Source of the DNA: Platynereis dumerilii
Lineage: Eukaryota > Annelida > Polychaeta > Phyllodocida > Nereididae
Reading direction: 5' to 3'
Assembly (NCBI GenBank): GCA_026936325.1
Contig: JAPTHN010000148.1
Coordinates: 372,001-436,000 of the forward strand
DNA length: 64,000 nucleotides
Shown here: piece after piece, positions 48,301-58,000 of the stretch
How positions within the stretch are numbered: position 1 is the stretch's first letter
How the letters are laid out: the number at the start of each line of letters is the position of its first letter
Notes under the pieces: generated by a model
The model's input: the letters and a program-made list of their open reading frames with translations, nothing else
What the model was told of the DNA's origin: nothing
Database searches by the model: none
Made by a program: the position numbers and the translations under genes

Positions 48301-50131
48301 GAGTCTGTTGCTTCCTCAAGTGGCCCCTGGGAAACTGGGGGAGTCCATGTTGAAGAACGCCACTCAAGTTCTGCAGCTGCAGTGGGAGTTCCTGCAGAAT
48401 GTCACGAGAGACGCAGATTTCATGAAGAAACTGCATGCCCGGTGGATGGATCTCCAGCGTTACGCGGGGCGAGCATCCGAGGAGCTTAAGTACATGCCAG
48501 ACGAAGCATTGGCGCTCTACGGCATTCTGCAACAGGCTTTGTCAGCAAGATGGGAAAGTTTTGTCGAAGCTAATTACACGATTCCGTGGTTGAAAGAGGT
48601 CTTCTTCAATGCGACCAACCCCGAGCCGTTTAAGAAGACAGTCGAGGAAACCAGGCACACTGTACGACAGCTAAAAGACACAGTCCACAACACTTGGGAA
48701 AAGGTCAGAGACATGTCATCATCCTTCTTGAAACAACACGAAGCAAAGTTTGATGCAGTTAAAGACAAGGTGAAGAAGAAAATAAGTGACATGGGATTGA
48801 AGGTACAAAGCAAAATGGAAGAAGTGCAGCAAACGCTGAAGAAAAGTGGGTTCTTCGGGAAGCAGGAGAAAGAAAACAGATCTCAGGAGAAGAGGAACGC
48901 AAAGAAAGATGGAGCGCAACCAAGACAAGAACAGGAGTCGGACAGACTCCATTACGAGAAGACCAACGACGGACAGACGAACGGCAAATTTCACGATAAA
49001 CCATCTCACAAACAGACGCTGTCGGACCACGAGGTGTACAAGCAGTACCAGGAATACTGGCGAAACTCTGGATTCGAACCGGATGACATTCTCGAAGAGG
49101 GGTTCTTCAAGGAAAACAACAGAGAATGGCGGAAACATCAGAAAACGGTGAGGAAAATCCACGGCCGAATAAATAAGCTGAATGAAGATATGGTCACGTC
49201 AATGGACGACGATGAAATAGAAGATATTTACGACGACCTTGAAGACCTCCAAGATGACCTTGGAGACAACTCGGAGCAACCCCAGAAGTTGAAGAACTGG
49301 CTGACCTGCCAGATCAGGTGGTGGAAGAGCCGATTCCAGCGCAAGAAGAGGGACGAGGATTTGATAAGAGGTTGTGGCAAGCAGATGATGCATTGGCAAT
49401 TACGAGTTTTGTGCAAGGAGGTGTGTGGCGAAGCATTGGAAAAAGGCAAGGGAAAACCTTGCAAAACCTGCAGTGCCATAATGTTCCCTAATCCTAAGGG
49501 CTTTCATACACCCCCAAAGACTGTTGCAAAACCCACACCTAGTCTTCGTGACGAGGAGTCAGACGATGCATTTAAAGGTAAAACCGGAAAGAGAATGGAT
49601 AAATTTTCTGGTGGTAGCCAACATAAGTCACAAGAGTGGCCGGAATCTGCGAAGTTATCGACCAGCACAAATTTCACCATGGGACCCGAAGGAGATTGGT
49701 TTCTCAAGATGATGATGGCGCGAGACGACAACAAGGTCAACTCGGAATGGTACTTGTCCCGGATGGAGGACAGGGAGGATCGGCGCCACGACCCTCGCTG
49801 GTACATCCGGGCAATGCAGGAGCAGGAGAGCCTGGAGGAGTCTCTGCACGGACCCGACCCCATGATGAAGTCTTACGGCTTTCATGAGGATTTCGTCCAC
49901 CACCATCACGATCACAAACGAGAGAAACCCAAACGTGACAAATACAAGAGAAAGGACCATCATAAGGACCATCAGGACCATTTCAGCGGCTATGACTGGG
50001 AGGAATACATCGCAGAAGACAACAACAATGGAAAACGATCTCTGCACCATCATTATCGCTACAAGAAGCACCAACAACCTCGCCACGGGACTCACGGAAG
50101 ACATCACAGACACCACAGGTCGTTTTCTTAG
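33399..50131 (+). CDS. CCPG1: CCPG1/PBXIP1-family ER membrane protein (ER-phagy receptor type)
   Basis: CCPG1 is an ER-phagy receptor; PBXIP1 is its vertebrate paralogue. Exons: 33399-33467, 36036-36228, 39191-39247 (likely cassette), 41981-42530, 42801-42868, 43375-43623, 44398-44646, 45185-45315, 45928-46044, 46278-46511, 46955-47362, 47698-47914, 48120-50131. They join in phase to about 1517 residues (1498 without the 57-nt exon). The N-terminus SDSEAKDWTVVNQEG matches the human CCPG1 LIR region S-D-S-D-x-x-x-G-W-T-V-I, so W13/V16 should bind ATG8 proteins. Then: acidic Asp/Glu-rich region, Ser-rich tract with nine Gln, one membrane segment near 455-478 (A-L-L-A-L-F-L-A-V-G-I-G-I-G-H-F), coiled coil 480-850, and a basic lumenal region ending in His clusters, a PBXIP1-like trait. 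Twice the usual family length (human 731-757). Acceptor before exon 1 implies an upstream leader exon. Confidence 0.9.
33863..35686. mobile_element. DNA transposon with CAGGGTTCCCACTC ends, nested in MITE D
   Basis: The left end CAGGGTTCCCACTC and the inverse of the right end (GAGTGGGAACCCTG) match over 14 bp, followed on both sides by AAGGTTTT/CCAGG words. Direct repeat ATTCTC flanks it (33857-33862, 35687-35692). The 1.8 kb interior has no long frame, so it is non-autonomous; the 6-bp duplication does not settle the superfamily. Confidence 0.7.
34965..35461. mobile_element. hAT-like MITE (8-bp target duplication) nested in 33863-35686
   Basis: Inverted repeats contain CAAAACGGCGATAAACCAGA (34974 on) and the inverse TCTGGTTTATCGCCGTTTTG (to 35451). 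Exact 8-bp direct repeats CCAGTAAC flank it at 34957-34964 and 35462-35469. The interior is AT-rich with ATTTGCTACTTTGTAGC repeated twice (near 35106 and 35147). No coding capacity. Confidence 0.75.
35701..35897 (+). repeat. tRNA-derived SINE with 13-bp target duplication
   Basis: Complete copy: A-box-like GTTGGTCTAGTGTTAGG, B box GGTTCGAATCC, body and CCATCCAT end. Perfect direct repeats TTCTCGTACTTCT at 35688-35700 and 35898-35910 show LINE-type retroposition into the remnant of MITE D. Confidence 0.9.
37212..37432 (+). repeat. tRNA-derived SINE, best full-length copy
   Basis: A G-rich start is followed by the head GCGTTAGTCTAGTGGTAG (A-box region), TGCTGGGCTGCCAATCGCTG, B box GGTTCGAATCC, body GGTCACCTGGGCCTATGTTG and TAATTAGCC-like TGATTAGCCTACCAAGTGC, then AGGACGTAAAGCCCCAATC and (ATCC)n. 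This is the clearest copy of the family in the window. In a CCPG1-type intron. Confidence 0.85.
38941..39085. repeat. Hairpin element with TGAATTTACCTTC ends, copy 1
   Basis: The left arm TGAATGTACCTTCAGGAG faces the inverse of the right end CTTCTGAAGGTAAATTCATC. Arms are imperfect over about 60 bp. Same end sequence as the element at 43165-43310. Confidence 0.6.
39443..39790. repeat. Dispersed repeat, copy 1
   Basis: Shares A-T-A-A-T/C-ACCCGT, AGGAGTCC/GGGGTCCGTGA, TTAATAGTATxxxxxACTGGGCGA blocks in the same order with 62784-63010. Class not recognised. Confidence 0.4.
43165..43310. mobile_element. Hairpin element with 13-bp direct repeats, copy 2
   Basis: Inverted arms (AATTTTACCTTGAGAGG against the inverse of CCTCCGAAGGTAAAATT; GATGATTTTTATCCATAATT against its inverse) surround a short centre near 43240. 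Flanked by the direct repeat CATCTCAAACCTA at 43152-43164 and 43311-43323. Lies just before CCPG1-type exon 6 (43375). Confidence 0.7.
43557..43583 (+). repeat. Coding CAG run (poly-Gln, nine residues)
   Basis: Eight CAG plus a CAA codon within exon 6 of the CCPG1-type gene. Near-pure triplets are prone to length change. Confidence 0.9.
43815..43917 (+). repeat. Internally deleted SINE remnant
   Basis: GGAGGGTTAGCTC head words are followed after a gap by AACAGGACATAAAGCCCC and CCAATCATCCATCC. The middle is lost. Confidence 0.5.
46076..46151 (+). repeat. Tandem duplication of 38 bp
   Basis: GTTCTGATTATTTTTAGCAT... occurs at 46076 and again at 46114 with no visible differences, 32 bp downstream of the exon 9 donor of the CCPG1-type gene. 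Confidence 0.85.
46655..46775 (-). repeat. SINE fragment, inverse orientation
   Basis: Reverse complement carries GACAGCAGTTTAAATCATTC, AGAGTGCATAAATACGGGAC and ATAAAGCTCC, the SINE body. The only clear copy in the window inverse to the host gene. Confidence 0.55.
47380..47477. mobile_element. Harbinger-like MITE, copy B (TTA target site)
   Basis: Ends GGCCACACATAATT and AATTATGTGTGGCC are exact inverse repeats; TTA flanks it at 47377-47379 and 47478-47480. Starts 18 bp after the exon 11 donor of the CCPG1-type gene. Confidence 0.85.
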
Positions 50132-50290
50132 ACTAAATCTTAGACTAAATCTTGCCTGTACTTACGTTATTTCTTGTCTGATATTCACAGGTCAAAATTC
50201 TCAATGTTTTTTTGTAAAGATTTTTAGATGGTGACACAGATTATGACTCATTGTCGCACATTCCTGCTTGACCACATGCTGAATTATTTA

Positions 50291-50394
50291 GGCCAGACTT
50301 AATTGATCTTTAGCTTCTCGGATTTTCGCGGAGCACCTTTTGGGTTGGTCGGTAGGACGAAAAGAAAGAAGTTTAAAATTAAACATGTCTGGCC
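50291..50394. mobile_element. Harbinger-like MITE, copy C (TTA target site)
   Basis: GGCCAGACTTAATTGATCTT at the left, ATGTCTGGCC at the right, TTA on both sides (50288-50290, 50395-50397). Internal TTTAGCTTCTCGGATTTTCG and TTGGTCGGTAGGAC match copy A. Confidence 0.8.
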
Positions 50395-50981
50395 TTAAAT
50401 GTTCAACTGAATACAAATTGTGAGTGCTTACATTTTAAGATGGTGTTTGTCTTATTGACTTGTAAACAAGATAAATTTTGCTGTTGATCAGAATTTTTGT
50501 TAGTATGTGAAATATGGACTGTTAACGATCAGCTATCTGATTATGCTTGCTTATCAATATTCAAGATATTATTACATGTGTTTATTCTTGGTGATAGTGT
50601 CACAATTCACTACTCAGTCATGCAGTGACGGATCCCCTGCTAAATCAAGGCAGCTACCAGACTGTGTTGGTGCAGTTAAAATATCCCTTGTTTTTGTAAG
50701 GTGAACATATGCCCCGATTTGGCAGGGTCACTGTACATGAGGGTGGTCAGTACTGTGACTTTTCTCAACGCAATTTTCTTTGGAACCTCAATCACTTCTG
50801 CGCAATTTTAAAACAAGAAAATGCATTTACTCTTGAACTTAAAACAAATATTTTATAAATTTGTACACTTCTGCAGCATCAGTTGTTGCCTTCTATACAT
50901 AGAAATTGATCGTGGATTTTCCAGACCTCTGTAAAGTTATCTTATTTTGGTGAATTTGGTGAATAGGCTATTATTGATTAG

Positions 50982-51138
50982 CAGTGTTGGAGGTCTCCAG
51001 GCCGACCTCGAGGTCGAGGCCGACCTCGAGGCCGGCCTATGGACCATATTCTGATGGCCTCGGACTTGGCTTGGTCTCGGATGCCTAATCCTTGGCCTTG
51101 CCTCCGTCTGGGATGTCCCGGCCTCGACTACATCACTG
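50982..51138. mobile_element. hAT-type MITE, 157 bp, GC-rich, 8-bp duplication
   Basis: Ends CAGTG/CACTG with exact 8-bp direct repeats TTGATTAG at 50974-50981 and 51139-51146. The interior is made of CGACCTCGAGGTCGAGG and GGCCGACCTCGAGGCC words, far more GC-rich and CpG-rich than its surroundings. Confidence 0.8.
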
Positions 51139-53112
51139 TTGATTAGCCATCAGTGTATTTAATCTTTGAGTGTCGTTAAATCAACTCTGTTATTTTTGTC
51201 CACTGTCCAGAGTCAAATTTAAGTCTATTACAATGTTGAGTACAGCTTGAAATAATATTTACATTGTATGAGTCACACTTGTATCAGTATGGTAAATTGG
51301 CAATGTTTTCAATTTATGTTTTTGTTCCACACCTTGTTATGTTAACTGTGGTATAACGTGATCTTGATTTTTAAAAGGTTTGGTGGCACATAGATTTTAC
51401 CGATGTTTAAACAGTTTAGCGTACTGTAATTGTGGTGCAACATGTTTATATTGTTAATTTATCAAGTATATCAATTATGATAGAAGAGTGATTCCTTTAA
51501 TGTTGCTATTTTTAGCATAACTGAGATTTGTTGTTGTTTTAGATTTCGTTCGACATATTGGTATTGTTTGCATATGGTGTGTAATTGTATGTTTGAGACA
51601 AACGTATACATCACATCTTCCGAGTTTTTATCTCTGAACCTGCACAACAGTCTTTGTTTAATTGTTTTCATAGTCAATACAGAGATTTTCAATATATATT
51701 AAGTGTATTTAAATTCAGGAATTTCAAAACTTTAAAATTATTATGCTGCTTTACATCCCGTTATGCCTTAAATACGACTTTTGAAGCGATTTTGGAGAGT
51801 TCCTGTATACTCGCATTTATGAAAAAATTTATTTGGAAAGAATTAGCTATTGCATGGCTTGTCACAATTATATGAAATGCATTTTAAAATTGAAACTAGC
51901 CTTTTCTTGCAATGAATTAAAAATTTGAAAAACTTTCTCAAGTTTTCTTTGATTTTCTTTGTATTTAAAAAATGGCACTATCAAAATTTATTCAATTTTT
52001 CCCTGTAACTTCCAATGGTTATTTTGTTTGAAGGTCTTTACAGACAAAATTTGGGATATTGCATAAAAAAACTTTGTGGTAAAAAGTTTTCTGGTTGATT
52101 GTTGGTTAGTCTTGATCATGGAATATAGATAGATCCTCTTTAAAATGGTTTAAAAATTGTTCTGAGAGGCGCTGGTGCATGAATACTGCACATTGAGCCC
52201 CTTAATTCCGTTTTGGATGGCTCATAGCCAAATACAATCATATGCCTGGAGGTGGTAGTCAAGCTCCTGGCGCCAGGAAGAGCCCTGGTGTGCTGTTTGG
52301 GAACTACTTAAAATTTTAATGGCTTAATTGCTTGGCCATAGAAATGTCCTGCCATTCATTGGCTCCACTGGTCACTCAATACTGTACCAGGTCTCCAGGG
52401 TAATGTCAGCAGAGTAACCAAATCATTGCAGAGGGGCATTCCCTGCAAAGAGGGCACTGTCAAAACTCCCTGTATGACTACAAATGTCCTGCATTAGCTG
52501 AACAGAAGGAAGCTTGGTTAGGAAGCCAATATATTGATTAGACCATGATGTATACAGCCTCAGCTTATAAAAAGAAATCACCGGAAAGACCTGAATAGTG
52601 TAAACCTCTAAAGAGACTAGCTGCTCCCAAGAATTCATCGAAACTTTGATTCATGTATTAGCATTGCGGTCCCCATTGACCCTCTGGAGTATTCAAAACG
52701 AAAATGTATATTGGCCATTTAACCTGGTTAAAGAAATATGGCTGTTCTGAGGCAGGCTGACATGGAGTGTTGAGCTTTGCAAAAACTACAAACAATTATT
52801 ATAACATGAAAACATGGTAAAACCATTACTTTAATTTATACAGCTATAACACATAGTAAACAATAGTTGTTGGGTCGTTGGCCCATTGCCCAATTATCTC
52901 CTATGATTGGCATTGATTAGAGTAGAGAGATCTACCTCCTGTTTTGGCCATAGCCATCAGTTCTGTCTTCTATCTCTCCTACATGTTTAGAACTGGCTCT
53001 GTTTACGTACAGAGCAGCACCAACACACAATCCACATACAAGAAGTCTTATTTTCTTCATCAAAAATGGTTGGTATAACTTCATTTCGATCATTTTCATA
53101 ATTTCATTTTGA

Positions 53113-53307
53113 TCAAGGTTTGCTGTCCCCGTTGCCTGTTGTTTCAGTGTTCGCCAATTTCCTCCGTTCGAAAAATTCTTCCATCTCCCCAGAAATCCTC
53201 CTGTGTCTGTTCAACTCACTAAACGGCACAATAATATATCTGGTGCCAAATAGGGCGAAACCTAACAAGCCGGCGAGACCCAAAATTACTTTAGTATCAA
53301 ATGCCAT
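53113..53307 (-). CDS. One-pass membrane microprotein, 64 residues, family not recognised
   Basis: Single open frame MAFDTKVILGLAGLLGFALF then G-T-R-Y-I-I-V-P-F-S-E-L and a charged C-terminal helix (E-E-F-F-E-R-R-K). One hydrophobic segment at about residues 7-23 followed by basic residues is typical of small mitochondrial or ER membrane proteins. Its layout (N-terminal membrane helix, Y-I-x-x-P, charged tail) resembles the PIGBOS1-like gene 475 bp upstream on the same strand, so an old tandem pair is possible. No intron is needed. Could be a chance frame, but composition and codon use look coding. Confidence 0.55.
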   Translation of the reverse strand: MAFDTKVILGLAGLLGFALFGTRYIIVPFSELNRHRRISGEMEEFFERRKLANTETTGNGDSKP

Positions 53308-53559
53308 TATGACTGTCGAATTGCAAATTAATCACTGATCGACCAGTTCATCAAGTGCTCATCAAGTTACTTCTGGTTTTAATCTTGTGATCTGAAATAA
53401 AATGAAGAAATTCAAAGTGAACAAAGAAAATATTAACCATGTGTAATGAAGTGTCATTTAAAATTCAGGGCGCACACAGGTGTAACATCTAACGTTATAA
53501 ATTTCCGAGGAAAACTCCAATCCCCAAATATATATATCCCGGGATATATATACGGCTTG

Positions 53560-53680
53560 GGAGTTTTCCATGACGGGAAATTACTCATTTTAAGTAACAG
53601 CGACAGTATTTATTTCAAGACTCCAATTAAGCCCGGGCCCCCCCCCCCCTTCACCCCCGGAGATCCAAAAGTACACCATA
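53560..53680. repeat. Fragment of the G-run/C-run MITE family
   Basis: GCGACAGTATTTATTTCAAG and a CCCCCCCCCC run followed by TTCACCC resemble the interiors at 25149-25465 and 59797-60075. A near-perfect palindrome centred on CCCGGG with (AT)n arms lies just before it at 53529-53552. Confidence 0.4.
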
Positions 53681-53780
53681 TTACAATGCAGAAAATTGGG
53701 TTGAACAAATCAAACAATATAGTAGTAGTAGGCTAGTACAGGCCATTTATTCACTATTCAGTTTTTACCTGAATGCTTGA

Positions 53781-54032
53781 TCACTGTGTTGACTCACTGG
53801 GGGCTGACTCCCTTTTGCCAGTGTTGGCTGAAGTCACAGAACTGTCAGTGTCAAAAGTGACAGCAGACAAACTTCCTTCTTGGCTCAAGTTGCCTTGTTT
53901 GTCAGCCTTTTGGGCAGCGAAGAACTTCTGAATTGGCGTCCTCCAAATGTAGTAGCCAGACACAATTCCAACAACTGTAGCCACAGCCAGTTGAGTGTTT
54001 GTCAAACGTTTCTTGAACCGATATCGTTTCAT
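53781..54032 (-). CDS. PIGBOS1: PIGBOS1-like mitochondrial outer-membrane microprotein
   Basis: 83 codons. The first 45 residues line up with human PIGBOS1 (54 residues): F-K-K-R-L-T-N-T-Q-L-A-V-A-T-V-V-G-I-V-S-G-Y-Y-I against F-R-R-L-T-F-A-Q-L-L-F-A-T-V-L-G-I-A-G-G-V-Y-I. PIGBOS1 is a single-pass mitochondrial outer-membrane protein that contacts ER CLCC1 and tunes the unfolded-protein response. The C-terminus here is longer and Ser/Thr-rich. No intron. An overlapping upstream ATG in another frame (54084) may act as a uORF. Gene order with the CCPG1-type gene matches human 15q21. The match is from memory of the human sequence. Confidence 0.75.
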   Translation of the reverse strand: MKRYRFKKRLTNTQLAVATVVGIVSGYYIWRTPIQKFFAAQKADKQGNLSQEGSLSAVTFDTDSSVTSANTGKRESAPSESTQ

Positions 54033-54096
54033 GCTGCCATCGCCGATAATTGGGAGTTTTGAAGGTCACAAAGTCGTCGGCCATCTGGCGGAAAGG

Positions 54097-54790
54097 CAGT
54101 GAACAAAAATGAGCAACAAAAACATGGTGGCCAAGTCACTTTACATTGGATTCCCAGCCATGTCGGAATCCCTCTCAACGAATTAGCTGATCACCTTGCT
54201 CTTCAGGCTACACGCAAAGCCATTGTACAGGTCCACACACAACCCTCCAAATCTCATCTGAAGTCTCAAATCACCTCCAGAATATATCGACAGTGGAATG
54301 ATTTCAACTCACGATCATTGCCCACCTCCAGATCCCTCAACTGGCGTCGCACGGCTACCTCAGACAAGCGACACTTCTCGTCCAAATTCATACCAAGGAG
54401 GATAGAAGCTGCTATCTTTCGCTTACGCCTTGGTTACAGATCCAAGTGGGAGATAGCTCAAAGACATTACAGAGACTGTTCATATTGTGACACACCCACT
54501 GACGAACCCCTTCTCCATTACATACTCGAATGCCCTGTTACTTGCTCTCTCTTCGGAGATACGATCCCCACAGACTCAGAAAACAGTGAAACCGTTGCAG
54601 CCAGTCGAGTCCAAGCAGCTTCACATAACCTTGTCCGACTCGCCAATCATCTTCACAGATACCCCCCACCCAGATAATCCTCATACTCACCCCTCGACCC
54701 GATTATATCTTATATGACCTATATACACTCATACAGTCTACATTTGGCTTTGCGAACTCATATCGTTTGATACTATACATGGTGTTCACT
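54097..54790 (+). mobile_element. LINE 3' end with RNase H domain (I/Ingi/Jockey-like), 5'-truncated
   Basis: The plus frame 54099-54677 reads L-H-W-I-P-S-H-V-G-I-P-L-N-E-L-A-D-H-L-A, the RNase H motif of LINE polyproteins, then F-R-L-R-L-G-Y and the zinc-knuckle-like C-S-Y-C-D-T-P-T-D-E-P-L-L-H-Y-I-L-E-C of their C-termini. About 190 codons remain open. The 5' edge is only about 65 bp upstream of the PIGBOS1-like start codon, in opposite orientation. The 3' edge is not sharp. Confidence 0.8.
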
Positions 54791-55066
54791 AAAGTTTCTC
54801 ATTCATCGTCAGTCTATTGATGCAATTGTATCTTTCCACAGACTCTATAATCTCGGACAAAACTTCAACAGACTACTACAAAAAACCAGAGGGCCAGTCA
54901 TCGACAGTGGCCCATCCCTCCCTCTTCCGAGTCCAGGGAAAATCTTCAACCAACCACAACCAACAAAAACATTGCTCATGTTGCTCTTGCATCTCACGTG
55001 TTTTTCACCAGTTTTCATGTTTCATGAGCAGAGATTTGACAAGTTACAACCCAGAATACTACAGAA

Positions 55067-58000
55067 TTGCAACCCAAGACACAGAAAACAGACAGCAATA
55101 CACGTGAAAGCATGTCAACTTCGGAAATAAGTGCCAGTGGTTCTGGATCTGGTGATTGCAACTCAGAATCAGATACAACAACAAGAGTGACATTGCCTGC
55201 TTGTGCCAATCACAGTTGTTTTGAAGGCAATGGTACTGATGACAGTGCGGTGATAGTGACCTCAAACATTATGACCGATGTGTCAAATAATTGTGAAAGC
55301 AAATACGATAGTGAAAAATGCAGAGCCATATTCGACAGTGTCAACGAGGCAGATGATTTGTTCGGAGAACTTCAAGGTTCGCATTGCACTAGTAACTGGA
55401 ATCAAAGTTATAATGATGATGTTGTGAGGAGACATTTTAAAGTTGTTCGTAAGGAGTTGACGACACATGAAATATTGATTGAGTTTTTCCACCTCAATAA
55501 CAAAAACCTGTTCAAGAAATGGCTTGATAATCCGGAGGTTTCTGTAATTCTTGAAAACTTTCGAAAGTTCACTGAAGGAATTGACGAAAGCGAAGTGGAA
55601 GTGTTCTTCAAAGGTGCTACAGATGACATTACAAGAAGTCGTGTAGACCTGGCAGAGGAAATAGTCGACTGTGGATACAGTTTACTCGGAAAAGTTGACG
55701 GCATTACTCATCAAGGAAAAATTCAAACAAAGAGAGTGTAAGTATTCTTTAATCTTTAATTGCAGTTCGATGATGACTTGAAATTAAATGCAATTGCAAT
55801 ACGTAACTGTCGTGCAGTCAATGCAAAGATCATTGTGCTATCATGCATTCCATGCAAGGATTGTGGAACTTGGGGTTTGAATCCTCAGATTCTTGTTAAG
55901 GAAAATCAAATCGTTGGCGATTAATCTTGTTAATCGATTAATTGTGAGAGTCCTATGGCTATGCAAAAATGTTGCATAAATTGAATTGCAATATATATGA
56001 CATACATCCAAGATCCATACACCCTCAACATGCTCAAGCAAAATTAAATTGCAATTCATAGCTCTAGTTATTCCTCCTTACAGACAATTTATTTAAATGG
56101 GTACTCCTTAGCCCTGCTAGTTTTTTCTTCTATTTCTCCATCAATAGAGAAAATTTGAGAAGCCAAAAATTAATTTTGTTTGGTTGTAAGATAATTAATA
56201 TTCGTATTTTCTTTGCTTTCTTTCAGCTCAAGGATGATGACAGGAAACATTGCTCCATTCCTGATAGCTTTGAGTAACTTGGTAAAACAAGACCCCCACG
56301 AAGTGACAGAGACTGAATACATTGAAGTATTTCGCCTGTTGGTGACCTGCTTTGGACTGATGTGTATGTAAGTACAGCTCAAACGAAAAGCTATGGTGTC
56401 AATATTTGTGTAATAAAGTAGGCCTACCTGAAGTAAAATCGAAATAATAGGTAGTATTTGTTTAAGTGAGAAAATTTTCTGATTCTTGTGATAAATTTTC
56501 TGCTTATTCAAGTTATTGTGATATTAGGCGTGATGGAGGCCATCATGTTGCCATGACCACTGATTACTGTAAATTGTACATAAAAGTAAATTCCTCAATC
56601 CTCATGAAGTAGGTGATATTTTGCCATTTGGTCAATGCCAAAAATCTCAACCAAACTGATTTTGGAAGCTAGGATACTTGAGATAATTTGATGTGAAAAA
56701 ACAAAACAAAGAGACAATGGGATGATATTGGGATCATAAAGAACAAATTGAGGCATGTGTGATGCAAATGGCTGCCAATTTTCTTTGGTATAGAAACCAC
56801 AGGCATTATAATTTCTTACAAAAAGGTCACATTGCTAAACGTATCCTGTATGCAATACATACAAGGTTGGCAACTCCCTCAAGATTCCTGGTTTGAGAAT
56901 TCCTGCTGTAATGCTGTCTCAAGCAAGAGCATGAATTCTCAAACCAGGAGTTGCCAACCTTGTATATAAATCCAATAAGTGCAGTGACAAGCTTTTTTCT
57001 CAAAATGATTGTAATGCCTGTGATAGAAACAGTTAAAAATTACATATTAGCAAAGATTAAAAATACTTTTTTACTGTTCCTTGATATTAGTCAGTCTTTG
57101 AAAACTGAATCGCCCTCCCCAATTGCAATGGCCTTGTGAAGTTGTGTTTCACTTGCCAAAGACTTTGACCCACGCGTAACTCCAGTCTAGGTGCAGCAGA
57201 GAAAATTGGCAGCCGTTTGTATTCGACATACTTTGTATATATCATCCTTTGTGACTTCGTATCTTTCAATTCATCAGATTTGAATTCAGGTTTCGGCTCT
57301 CGAGTCTTCGACAAGCAATTTGGTTGAGAATGTTCTACAATAACCCAGTTAAACGGCAAAACATCACTTTCAGGCGGCAATGTGTGATGGATAGCAGTTG
57401 TTTCTCCCAGAATTCAGACAGTCTGTCTAATAACTGGTCAATAACTCCCAAAAAAGAGAATGATCAAAAATAGGGTATAGGCCTACATAATGTTTCATAG
57501 CCTATCCAGGTTGTGTCAAACAAGAAGTATTCACAAACAGTTCATTGCAGGGATGGTGGCGTTGAGAAATTGAAAATGCCGGAGACTGAAAATGCTGAAC
57601 TACCATGTAAACCGGACCTCCTATTGGCGTCACTGCTTCCCTGTCCATTCCACTGGGTGCCTGTAGAGGTGAGTGTAGCACACTGATTATGCATACAAGA
57701 AGGGGGGTACAATTAAAAGCACCTTGTCCAGGAAGAAACAAGAATCCAAGGATTCAAAACCTGGGGGTTACAGATCGATCGAGATGCTATGTATGCATGT
57801 ATTGGGCACTGAGGAACAAACTTAACATGCTTGAGGCATGAATTATCCTGTAGATGAGGTTTTCCAATTTTAGGTCCTTTTGACCCTGACAAGTATGTAG
57901 AAGGACATGCAATGTAAAACAGATTTCACTATTTTCACAGATTAATGTGATGCACAATTTAATAATAACAACTTCATGCATTGATGAGCTTTTTCAAAAG

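Larger units (their letters stand above)
50132..52900 (+). other. CCPG1 3' UTR and intergenic DNA
   Basis: No coding frame of interest. Just after the stop, CTTAGACTAAAT is duplicated (50127-50150). Contains MITE copies at 50291-50394 and 50982-51138. AATTAAA near 51911 is a possible weak poly(A) signal. The remainder is unremarkable AT-rich sequence. Confidence 0.5.

Noticed and set aside
48719-50116. Long minus-strand frames opposite the last CCPG1 exon
   Set aside because: Shadows of a charged, biased coding sequence; their Val/Leu-rich translations mirror Lys/Glu/Asp/His codons of the sense strand.
54817-55107. 96-codon plus frame before the unknown gene
   Set aside because: Different frame from the phase-consistent gene, no domain; overlaps its probable leader.
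57087-57380. 97-codon minus frame in an intron of the unknown gene
   Set aside because: No recognised domain, no supporting splice sites or neighbours; may be old repeat sequence.
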